From: Rhizobium brockwellii
Lineage (GTDB): Bacteria > Pseudomonadota > Alphaproteobacteria > Rhizobiales > Rhizobiaceae
Length of the DNA: 64,000 bases
NCBI RefSeq assembly: GCF_000769405.2
Contig: NZ_CP053439.1
Coordinates: 4,446,001-4,510,000 of the forward strand
Direction: 5' to 3'
In this document: piece by piece, positions 31,501 through 39,663 of the stretch
Position numbering within the stretch: the first letter of the stretch is position 1
How the letters are laid out: each line of letters starts with the position of its first letter
The notes under the pieces: model-generated
Seen by the model: the letters and a program-made list of their open reading frames with translations, nothing else
What the model was told of the DNA's origin: nothing
The model's database searches: none
Translations under genes and position numbers: made by a program

Positions 31501-31764
31501 ATCGTCGTCGGTTTCGCCCAGCGGACGGATGACGGGGAGGATCGCCGAGCGGCCGCCGAGCAGGTCGACGAATTCCGACCGCAGCACACGCACGGCGCGC
31601 CGGGTCGGCAGGTAGATCGTCACTTTGGCAAGCGATAGCGGATCATCGGCGTCATGCCGGAAAATCGGCGTCAATCGGCCGTCGCACAGTGTCGTCGCCA
31701 GCGTTTTCAGGAAGGAGAGGCCTGCGGGGATCGTGGTGATGCGTGGCTGGTGCCGCTCCGCCAT
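28573..31764 (-). CDS. addB: Double-strand break repair nuclease AddB (alphaproteobacterial type)
   Basis: Partner of AddA. 1063 residues with the inactivated helicase-like fold of the AddB/RexB group. The PD-(D/E)XK nuclease motif is DIIDYKTGYNPSPAQ, preceded by GVADRIDV. The N-terminal segment where other AddB proteins carry a Walker A (TTIPAGLSFLKTL) is degenerate. By eye there is a single cysteine (TTLCDG, near residue 26). The four-cysteine iron-sulfur staple of Bacillus AddB is therefore absent. It starts 3 bp after the murU-like gene ends. Confidence 0.93.
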   Translation of the reverse strand: MAERHQPRITTIPAGLSFLKTLATTLCDGRLTPIFRHDADDPLSLAKVTIYLPTRRAVRVLRSEFVDLLGGRSAILPVIRPLGETDDDSGYFDEALPATIDLAQPLSNIARLLELARLILAWRNKLPEIVRHIHSDSPLVAPASPADAIWLARNLAELIDSIETEDLDWSELSKLDTGDYAAWWQLTAEFLQIASAFWPERLSELGKSSPARHRNAILRAEASRLSATKPAGPIIIAGSTGSVPATADLIAAVAHLPEGVIVLPGLDLSMPEGHWQMVAPEPAPGQHASPASRSHPQYGLSVLLKRLKLTRADVTLLDRPEADLERRAEILSRALAPAEATSDWGAWKNGLPAGALTSAFSDISLIEAANEREEATAIAIALRLALERPGQDSESRAALITPDRNLARRVMAELSRFGILADDSAGTPLSAMPQGTLLQLLLEAALRPGDPVAIVSLLKHPLARFGLERDALISATEALELLALRGGVAEVDISTLESLLTHQLAEQALDRHAPQWRKALSPEAAEAAFDLVRRVAQATEPLASALMRHRPEDRGRTVRFTLSEWAERTGRSLEAVAVDPQGNLADLWSNEAGDALAALLSEVIDTDGQMEADGPQWIDIMAALAAGHAVKPRALSHPRLFIFGTLEARLQSVDTLILGGLNEGTWPGQTANNPFIPRMMKTEIGLEPPERRIGQLAHDFEMANGTRHLIYSRALRQGSTPTVASRWLQRLLALGGEAFEAELKGRGNRFLQWAALIDRGDAQAPAQRPSPKPPLKLQPKSYSFSEVGRLRRDPYAIYARRVLRLDPVDPFNRDPGAAERGTLYHKIIDRFIREPHIAGTPDAAAAMEHVLSELFDMEKLPPHIDAVWRPRFRAVARAFLEWEAGRRHGILKTLTEVRGGMELEPINIRLTGVADRIDVTGPHSADIIDYKTGYNPSPAQARVLLDPQLALEAAALSAGAFRDAGSLVPQDLLYVRLRPGSRFQVDTVNNESSARSDKAKSAMDLAAESIDQLVKFVGLLQSNERGFTSRLIPAQQFDFGGDYDHLARVSEWSTAETEEGGDE

Positions 31765-31767
31765 GGC

Positions 31768-32499
31768 TTACGCAAACGTCCGCAGTCGCCGGATCGTTTC
31801 CTCCGCCTCGCCGATCGCCTCCGGCGTGCCGACAGTCAGCCAATGGCCTTCGAGCACCGTGCCGAAAAGTCGTCCGCGCGCGATCGCCTTGTCGAAATAG
31901 ATATTGAGGTTGAAGGCATCCTTCGGTGCATCGTCGAACAGCGACGGGTTCATAGCGATTGCCCCGGCATAGACGACGGGATTGGATGGATCGTCGCGAT
32001 AACGCGTCAGCCGGCCATCGGCCGCAAGACTGAAGTCGTTCTTGCCGTTGTGCCCCGTCGTATCCTCGATCCCAACGCAAAGCAGCGCCATATCCATGCG
32101 TTCGGCATCGAAGAATCCGGCTAAGCGTTGTAGATTCGTCGGCCGCCCCTGCTGTTCGCCGATCCAGAAGAGATCGGCATTCATAACGAAGATATTGTCG
32201 CGGCTAAGCAGCATCAGCCCCTTGGCCAGGCCGCCGCCGGAATTCATCAGTGCGTCCCGCTCGTCCGATATGATGATGTCGAGGCCGTGATAATTCTTCA
32301 GATGGTCGAGCATCTGGTCGGCGTGGTGGTGAACGTTGACGACGGCGCGTTCGACGCCGGCCGCCACCAGCGAATCCAGCGAGTAGTCGATCATCGGCTT
32401 GCCGTCGATCTTCACCAGCGGCTTTGGGATCGTATCGGTGATCGGGCGCATGCGGGTTCCGAGACCCGCGGCCAGTACCATGGCTTGTCTGATGGTCAT
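31768..32499 (-). CDS. murU: Sugar-1-phosphate nucleotidyltransferase, MurU-like
   Basis: 243 residues. The N-terminal signature is MVLAAGLGTRMRPITDTIP (about 7-25), then KPLVKIDGKPMIDYSLD. In Pseudomonas, MurU converts MurNAc-1-phosphate to UDP-MurNAc in a peptidoglycan-recycling bypass together with the kinase AmgK. Here the gene lies directly downstream of an AmgK-like domain (13 bp gap), which supports the same role. From sequence alone it could also be another NDP-sugar pyrophosphorylase. Confidence 0.83.
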   Translation of the reverse strand: MTIRQAMVLAAGLGTRMRPITDTIPKPLVKIDGKPMIDYSLDSLVAAGVERAVVNVHHHADQMLDHLKNYHGLDIIISDERDALMNSGGGLAKGLMLLSRDNIFVMNADLFWIGEQQGRPTNLQRLAGFFDAERMDMALLCVGIEDTTGHNGKNDFSLAADGRLTRYRDDPSNPVVYAGAIAMNPSLFDDAPKDAFNLNIYFDKAIARGRLFGTVLEGHWLTVGTPEAIGEAEETIRRLRTFA

Positions 32500-32512
32500 T
32501 CTGATCCGGAAC

Positions 32513-34030
32513 TTATGATTCGTTCTGGCCTATTCCAGCCCTTGCGCACCAATCGCGCAAGGGGGCAAGCGTTTCATGCTTGAGCGCGACGTTCAGATAG
32601 GAAAGCGTGCGCGGCATATGTTTCAGATAACCCGGCTTGCCGTCGCGCTGCAACAGGCGCACCCAGAGGCCGGCAAGCTTGCAATTGCGCTGAGCAGACA
32701 TGATCGCCCAGGCCTTCATAAATCCGGCTTCGTCGAAACCGCCCTGCGCGCGGCGAAGCGTTAGATAATCGTCCATCAGCTGCCGGAAGAGGTCCGGCTC
32801 GATCGTTACGCGCGCATCCTGGACGATCGAGGCAAGGTCATAAGCCGTGGGGCCGATCATCGCGTCTTGGAAATCGATGAGGCCGATCTTGCGAATACCG
32901 CTTTCATGTTCGCGCCAGATGATGTTTGGCGAATGGAAGTCGCGCAGCAGCAGGTTCTTCTCGGCCGTTGCGAGCTCGTCGATGAGCGCGTCCCAGATCG
33001 CCAGATATTCCGCCCGTTCGGCCTCCGTTGCGGGCACACCCTGACGTTTCCAGGGCAGGTGCCAGTCGAGCACCAGCCGCACCTCCATCTTCATCGCCGT
33101 ACGGTCGAAATCAGGAATATGATGGACATGTCCCTTTCCAACGGGGATGTCGTGCGGAAGTTTCAGAGCGTGCAGTCTGGCGAGGCACGCAACGCTTGCG
33201 CGATAGCGTTCGATAATAGGCTGTCCGTGGGCATCCAGCACGCCGTCACTGCCGAGATCTTCGATCAGCAGGATACCCTTGTTATAATCCACCCTGTAGA
33301 CTTCGGGCGCCGCAAAACCATCCTTGCGCAGCGTATCGGCGATCGCCACGAACGGATAAGCGTTTTCGGCAAGATGCGCGACTTTGGGATAGGGTTTGCC
33401 GTCCAGAACCGGGGGGCCTTCAGCAAGCGGCGGCCAGTCCATCAGGATGATGCGTTGGCTGCCGGCCTTCGGATAGATCGCCTCATAGGCGCGAAGCGAG
33501 GCATCACCGGTCAGGAATCGGCGTTTCGCTGCGGGATAACCGGAATCATCAAGGAAATCGCGGATCGCCAGGACGCGCCGGATGCGCAAGAATTGCATGC
33601 CGGAGGCCATAATCGTTGCCCGGCGGCCTTTGCCCTCATGTTCCAGCGTCAGTGCGATACGCTGAGTGGGCAGCTCGCTCTCGGCCATCTCAGGCCATTC
33701 GACGAGACAGATACCGTTCTGCAGGGCCTCGTCGAAGCCAAGCTCCGTCAGTTCGGCGGGGTCGCCGAGCCGGTAGAGATCGAAATGCGAAATGGGAATG
33801 CGCAGGTCGTAGGATTGCACCAGCGTGAAGGTCGGGCTCGGAACCTCGAGCCCCTCGTCATCGGCCATGGCGCGGAGGATCGCCCGGGCGAGCGAGGATT
33901 TCCCCGCGCCGAGATCGCCGGAAAGTGCAAGGCAATCGCCGGCCTTCAGGGCCAGCGCCAGATCTTCGCCGAGGCGGATGGTGGCCGCCTCGTCTTTCAG
34001 GAAAAGCGAGATCGCATCGCTGGTCGTCAT
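32513..34030 (-). CDS. TsaE-AmgK fusion: tRNA t6A ATPase domain plus sugar/aminoglycoside-type phosphotransferase
   Basis: 505 residues from the ATG at 34030, which overlaps the divL-like stop (ATGA). Residues about 1-150 are TsaE, the ATPase helping form the t6A base at tRNA position 37. They carry ALSGDLGAGKSSLARAIL (P-loop), VPSPTFTLVQSYD, HFDLYRLGDPAELTELGFDE and CLVEWPE. Residues about 165-505 are an APH/choline-kinase fold close to AmgK (MurNAc/GlcNAc anomeric kinase). These have LLLRDFHSPNIIW (catalytic loop) and IGLIDFQDAMIGPTAYDL (metal Asp). The usual His two before the catalytic Asp is Leu. No stop or shift separates the halves. Confidence 0.9.
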   Translation of the reverse strand: MTTSDAISLFLKDEAATIRLGEDLALALKAGDCLALSGDLGAGKSSLARAILRAMADDEGLEVPSPTFTLVQSYDLRIPISHFDLYRLGDPAELTELGFDEALQNGICLVEWPEMAESELPTQRIALTLEHEGKGRRATIMASGMQFLRIRRVLAIRDFLDDSGYPAAKRRFLTGDASLRAYEAIYPKAGSQRIILMDWPPLAEGPPVLDGKPYPKVAHLAENAYPFVAIADTLRKDGFAAPEVYRVDYNKGILLIEDLGSDGVLDAHGQPIIERYRASVACLARLHALKLPHDIPVGKGHVHHIPDFDRTAMKMEVRLVLDWHLPWKRQGVPATEAERAEYLAIWDALIDELATAEKNLLLRDFHSPNIIWREHESGIRKIGLIDFQDAMIGPTAYDLASIVQDARVTIEPDLFRQLMDDYLTLRRAQGGFDEAGFMKAWAIMSAQRNCKLAGLWVRLLQRDGKPGYLKHMPRTLSYLNVALKHETLAPLRDWCARAGIGQNES

Positions 34031-36612
34031 TCGGCGGCGGCGGAATGCGGTACATCGACCGAGGGGATACGGCAGACGACAGTCGTGCCCTTGCCCGGCT
34101 CGCTGTCGATCGTCACATCGCCATGATGCAGACTGACGAAGCTGTCGACGATCGAGAGGCCGAGGCCGGCGCCGCCGCGTTTGCCGCTTTTTGCCCCCGT
34201 GGCAAACCGGTCGAAGACGGTCGCGATCATATCGGGTGAGATGCCGGGGCCGCGATCGCTGACGGAAAAGACGAAATCCGTGCCTTCGCGATGGCATTCC
34301 AGCGAGATCGAAGTGCCTTCGGGCGAGAAATTCGCCGCATTGGACAGAAGCTTCAGAAGGATTTGCTTCAGCCGCTGTGGATCGGCAACGATCGAGCCGA
34401 GATAGGCGGGTGCGGTGATTTCAAGCGCGACACCGCTTTCATGCAGGCGATCTGCGATCTGCATCGAGACGTCGTCGAGCAGATCGTTGAGATCGATATC
34501 CGCATAGTTGAGGCGCATGATGCCGGCGTCGACGGTCGCAAGGTCGAGGATATCGTTGACGAGCGTCAACAGAACAGAGGACGAGGTCGAGATGTGGTCG
34601 ATATATTCGGCCTGCCGGTCATTCAGCGGCCCGACACCCGGTGTGCGCAGGAGATCGGTGAAGCCGATGATGTTGGTCAGTGGCGAACGAAGTTCATAGG
34701 AAACGTGCTGGACGAAGTCGTTTTTCAGCTCGTCGGCCTTGCGTAACGCTTCGTTCTTCTCGGTCAGCGCGCGCTCGGCACGCACGCTGTCCGTCATGTT
34801 GACGAAGGTCAGCATGGTCTGCGCGTTCGGCAGCGGGATGACGGCGTAGTCGAGCACCAGGCCGGAGAAGAGTTCCAGCGTTCCCTGGCCTGAGCGGCGT
34901 TCGTCGTCGAAGCTGGTGATCAGCTCCGCGAAGGTCTTCCAGCCATCCGGCCGATCATAGGACGGCGCGCAGGCCTCGCCGAGCGCACGGATATGGGTGC
35001 CGGGCTTGGCTTCGGTTTCGGTGATCCCCCAGAGCGCGCGGAAGGCCGGGTTGGAAAGGCGGATGCGTCCATCAGGACCGAACACCGCCACACCTTCGGA
35101 AAGATGGTCGATCGTTTCGCCCTGCACCTTGACCAGTGTGTTGTAGCGCGTTTCGAGATCGACCTGCTCGGTCAGGTTTTCGAACACCCAGGTGGCGCCG
35201 CCCTGCGGATGGGCGGTCGCAAAGACGCGCAACGTCTGCCCGTTCGGCAGGTGCCAGAGATCGGATTGCGTGTCGAGCGCGCGATAGACGGAAAGTGCGG
35301 CTTCCTTCCAGCTTTTCCAGTTGAGCTGGTCCGGCAGTTTCTTGGCCGCCCGTAGCCGCTCGAGCAGCTCGCTATTGTCAGGCCGGCCCTCGAGGAAGGC
35401 GATATCAAGCTCCCAGAGCGCAACGAAGGCCTGATTGTAGAATTGCAGCCGGCGGTCGCCGTCGAAGATGGCAACCGGCGTGGCGAGATGGTCGAGCGTT
35501 TCGGCATGGCTCTTCAGCGTCCGTTCCAGCTCGGCGCGCACGGCCTCTATGTCGGACACATCGATTGCGATGCCGGCCGAGCCGCCGGGAACCCTGACGT
35601 CGACGACGTCGAAGAATGTGCGGTTGCCGCGCACGACCGTCGAGATCTTGTCATGGAAGGGCGATTCCGGCGTCGTCGTGGCGCGAATGCGTTCGCGCGC
35701 AACGGTCGTCAGCATCTCGCGGCCTTCATTGATCGCCTGCTGCGGCGATCGCGCTTCGACCGCCTCGCCATAAGCCTGGTTGACCCAGGTGAGGCGGCCC
35801 ACCGGATCGCGCTGCCAGGCCGGCATATCGATCGCGTCGAGCATGGTCTGGAAGGCAGAGATCGAGGTCATCAGCCGGTCGCGCTCGATCCTGAGCTCTG
35901 CGAGCTCGGCGCGCAGATTGTTGAGCGCCACGAAACGGACGAAGGCACGCCCGCCGGAAACCCGGCCCTGCGCCTCGAGGATTTCGTCGCGGATGGTTTC
36001 GACCACCATGTCGAAGCTCTGCGCCTCGTCGCGCAGCCGGTCGATCGCCTTTTCCAGCTCGGAAGCCGAACGTGATTTCAGCCACAGGCCGAAGGCCAGG
36101 AATTCGCCGTCCTGCGGCGCGCCGGTCTCAGGCGGAAGCTGGCCGAGCAGTTCGGGACGCGCATTGCCGTCCCAGATGACGATCCGCCGGTTCTTGTCGG
36201 CGATCAGAGCCTGGTATTGCGAAATGCGCTGCTGGGCATCGGAGAGCGCCGAGCGGATTTCCCGGCTCTCGTTTTCCAGGTTGCCGCGCTGACGCACGAG
36301 CCACAGCGTCGACAGCAGGGCTGCCGATATGACGCCGATGACGACGGAAACACCGATCACCTGCGAGGATGTGAAGAGGTGAGCCGAGGCCGCCGCCTGC
36401 TGCTCCGCCTGTGCCAGAGCCGGCCGCGCCAGGGCGGCAAGCGCCGTGCCGGCCGCGCAGCTTTTCAGGAAGCGCGCCAATGGTCCGTGCTCTTGCTTTG
36501 CGGCCTCGTGTGCCGTTGCAGATTTATATCCTTGACCTGCCATCAGCGGGCGGCGATGGGCGCGAGCGCCATCATCCGCCTGACCGGGCAGGCTGCTTTT
36601 TATTTCCGACAT
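34027..36612 (-). CDS. divL: DivL-like PAS histidine-kinase homologue with Tyr in place of the phospho-accepting His
   Basis: 861 residues from the ATG at 36612 (a TTG lies 24 bp upstream in frame). The N-terminal basic/Ala-rich leader is followed by a transmembrane helix (about 85-106), a coiled-coil-like stretch and at least three PAS-type segments (about 215-600). The DHp helix reads FVQHVSYELRSPLTNIIGF. The canonical VSHELRTPL histidine is Tyr639, as in Caulobacter DivL (Tyr550). The ATPase domain looks intact (LKLLSNAANFSPEG; DRGPGISPDMIATVFDRF; GGAGLGLSIVDSF). DivL controls the CckA-ChpT-CtrA cell-cycle relay; orthology is inferred. Confidence 0.88.
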   Translation of the reverse strand: MSEIKSSLPGQADDGARAHRRPLMAGQGYKSATAHEAAKQEHGPLARFLKSCAAGTALAALARPALAQAEQQAAASAHLFTSSQVIGVSVVIGVISAALLSTLWLVRQRGNLENESREIRSALSDAQQRISQYQALIADKNRRIVIWDGNARPELLGQLPPETGAPQDGEFLAFGLWLKSRSASELEKAIDRLRDEAQSFDMVVETIRDEILEAQGRVSGGRAFVRFVALNNLRAELAELRIERDRLMTSISAFQTMLDAIDMPAWQRDPVGRLTWVNQAYGEAVEARSPQQAINEGREMLTTVARERIRATTTPESPFHDKISTVVRGNRTFFDVVDVRVPGGSAGIAIDVSDIEAVRAELERTLKSHAETLDHLATPVAIFDGDRRLQFYNQAFVALWELDIAFLEGRPDNSELLERLRAAKKLPDQLNWKSWKEAALSVYRALDTQSDLWHLPNGQTLRVFATAHPQGGATWVFENLTEQVDLETRYNTLVKVQGETIDHLSEGVAVFGPDGRIRLSNPAFRALWGITETEAKPGTHIRALGEACAPSYDRPDGWKTFAELITSFDDERRSGQGTLELFSGLVLDYAVIPLPNAQTMLTFVNMTDSVRAERALTEKNEALRKADELKNDFVQHVSYELRSPLTNIIGFTDLLRTPGVGPLNDRQAEYIDHISTSSSVLLTLVNDILDLATVDAGIMRLNYADIDLNDLLDDVSMQIADRLHESGVALEITAPAYLGSIVADPQRLKQILLKLLSNAANFSPEGTSISLECHREGTDFVFSVSDRGPGISPDMIATVFDRFATGAKSGKRGGAGLGLSIVDSFVSLHHGDVTIDSEPGKGTTVVCRIPSVDVPHSAAAE

Positions 36613-36750
36613 CCGCGGTATGTCTCCGTCCTTCAATGTGCCGCATTACGACAAGACATCCCATTTTCGCAGCTGCCGGACAGCGTCCGGCGCCACGAAT
36701 CAAGTCCTAAAACAATACTTCGGAAGGGAATCGGCGGGAAGGGAGCGTCC

Positions 36751-36787
36751 AAAAAATAAGCCGCGGCATTTGTCAATGCCGCGGCTT
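36751..36787 (-). terminator. Rho-independent terminator of ahcY
   Basis: Perfect 11-bp stem GCCGCGGCATT (36760-36770) / AATGCCGCGGC (36775-36785), loop TGTC, with an A run at 36751-36756 that reads as T6 on the minus strand. It lies 29 bp past the ahcY stop and insulates the divL-like operon. Confidence 0.93.
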
Positions 36788-36815
36788 CTACATCTTGTGG
36801 ATATTAACGATCAGA

Positions 36816-38216
<1,401 letters not shown>

Positions 38217-38330
38217 AGAGGCCTCCAGGCTGAAAAACGTCTCAAAATTGGCGCAGGCGCGAAGATGACCCGCGTGCAAGCGCACGGCATGTCCGCCGTT
38301 TAGCAGGCTTCGCCGGTGATGGCAATAAGG

Positions 38331-38350
38331 ATATAAAGAAGTCTTTATAT
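38331..38350. promoter_or_regulatory. SahR-type operator upstream of ahcY
   Basis: ATATAAAGA-AG-TCTTTATAT, a perfect 9-bp inverted repeat with a 2-base centre. A further TTTATATG half-like stretch abuts it (to 38358). This fits the motif reported for SahR, an ArsR-family repressor of SAH/methionine-cycle genes in proteobacteria. It is centred about 125 bp before the ahcY ATG, between ahcY and ptsH. Confidence 0.75.
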
Positions 38351-38373
38351 GTTTATATGAGCTCGATCGGAGC

Positions 38374-38649
38374 TCACATCTCCTCGCCGAACCTGTTCTG
38401 GATCAGCTGGTCCAGGGCCTCCAGCGCTTCTTCGGCCTGGCTGCCGCTCGCCGAGACGACGACGCTCGAGCCGGGGCTTGCCGCAAGCATCATCAAGCCC
38501 ATGATGGAGGTTCCGCCGACCGTCATTCCATCCTTGGTAACGGTGATGGCGGCATCGAAGGTCTCGACCATCTGCACGAATTTGGCGGAAGCGCGCGCGT
38601 GAAGACCGCGCTTGTTGATGATAAGAAGTTCCCGGGAGAGCGATGTCAT
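38374..38649 (-). CDS. ptsH: Phosphocarrier protein HPr (PTS-Ntr/regulatory type)
   Basis: 91 residues. The PEP-derived phosphate acceptor is His17 in [15 protein letters not shown]; the HprK-targeted serine is Ser48 in [16 protein letters not shown]. In alphaproteobacteria this HPr belongs to a regulatory PTS usually without sugar permeases. It lies 9 bp after the EIIA gene, in a cluster with hprK and chvGI. Confidence 0.94.
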   Translation of the reverse strand: MTSLSRELLIINKRGLHARASAKFVQMVETFDAAITVTKDGMTVGGTSIMGLMMLAASPGSSVVVSASGSQAEEALEALDQLIQNRFGEEM

Positions 38650-38658
38650 GAAGGCCCG

Positions 38659-39060
38659 TTATTTTCCGCTAAGCACACGGCTCGCGACATTGATATATTT
38701 CCGCCCGGCTTCGGATGCCTCCACCAGCGCCTTCTCCATGTTGTTCTCGCCGCGCACCCCGGCAAGTTTGATCAACATCGGCAGGTTGACGCCGGCAATG
38801 ACTTCGGTATAGCCGCTGCTCATGACTGATATGGCGAGATTGGACGGCGTGCCGCCGAACATGTCGGTCAGGATGACGACGCCATGGCCATCATCGGCAC
38901 CGGAAACCGCTTCCAGAATGTCCTGCCGTCTCTGGTCCATGTCGTCTTCGGGGCCGATACAGACCGTCTCGATGAATTTCTGAGGACCGACGACGTGCTC
39001 GACAGCATGACGAAACTCTTCAGCCAGCTTGCCATGCGTGACAAGCACAAGTCCGATCAT
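38659..39060 (-). CDS. PTS EIIA component, mannose/fructose-specific type
   Basis: 133 residues from the ATG at 39060 (MIGLVLVTHGKLAEEFRHAV); His9 is the phosphorylation site. VILTDMFGGTPSNLA (about 66-80) is the other family motif. No cognate IIB/IIC/IID genes are nearby, so transport is unlikely and a signalling role is inferred. The upstream extension to 39114 is not conserved. It is often called ptsM or manX in rhizobia. Confidence 0.9.
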   Translation of the reverse strand: MIGLVLVTHGKLAEEFRHAVEHVVGPQKFIETVCIGPEDDMDQRRQDILEAVSGADDGHGVVILTDMFGGTPSNLAISVMSSGYTEVIAGVNLPMLIKLAGVRGENNMEKALVEASEAGRKYINVASRVLSGK

Positions 39061-39210
39061 GATATTACTGCTCCCATAGACGCAAACGGTGGACCCAATA
39101 TCGCAATGCAGCAATTACGTCCACCGGTGGGGGCACATCTTGGCTATGAAAAGCCGAAGTGCAAGATAAAAATGCGAATATATAAGGCAGATTGACCAAT
39201 CCGGAAGACC

Positions 39211-39663
39211 TCAGCGCCCGATATCCGGCACTTTTGCCATCAGGATCGCAAGGGGTGAGCAGACGCCTGTGAGCAACCGCAATGCGGGAAGCGAAAAATC
39301 GGCGGCAAGGCTCACCATTTCGCTCTCGGGAGGCACCCGGTTTTCACCCGTAGCGCTGCCTGGAAGCACGGCATAATGCATGGTCGCCCTGGGAATATGG
39401 TCCTGATGAACGATGCCGGTGCCGCGAAGCTCGATCAGCCCGGTGATCGACGGCGGGCACGTGGCAATCACCGCGCCGGCCTCTGCTGAGAGAAGAACCT
39501 GGTCGTCGGCGACCAGCGCCGTGAACAGTCCGAGGCGGCGCGCCTCGGTCATGCAGGTGAAGGCCAGCATCGATTTGCCCCAGCCGGAGGGGCCGCTGAA
39601 CAGCAGCCCCGTCTTACCGACGACGATCGCCGTGGCATGGATGTTGAAGGCTGCTTCGGTCAT
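39211..39663 (-). CDS. hprK: HPr kinase/phosphorylase, short alphaproteobacterial form
   Basis: 150 residues against about 310 in Firmicutes. Only the C-terminal kinase domain is present, with P-loop FSGPSGWGKSMLAF (GPSGWGKS at 24-31), LVADDQVLL and GLIELRGTGIV. The N-terminal domain is absent. It would phosphorylate HPr on Ser48. The start overlaps the chvG stop (ATGA), so kinase and sensor are co-translated. Confidence 0.92.
   Translation of the reverse strand: MTEAAFNIHATAIVVGKTGLLFSGPSGWGKSMLAFTCMTEARRLGLFTALVADDQVLLSAEAGAVIATCPPSITGLIELRGTGIVHQDHIPRATMHYAVLPGSATGENRVPPESEMVSLAADFSLPALRLLTGVCSPLAILMAKVPDIGR

Noticed and set aside
34031..34297. N-terminal extension of the tsaE/amgK frame
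   Set aside because: The extension is Arg-rich and lies inside the divL-like gene. The ATG at 34030 gives the conserved TsaE start and the ATGA overlap.
38217..38330. SAM or SAH riboswitch in the ahcY leader
   Set aside because: I looked for SAM-II and SAH-type conserved cores in the roughly 110-nt leader and saw none. The SahR-type dyad explains regulation better.
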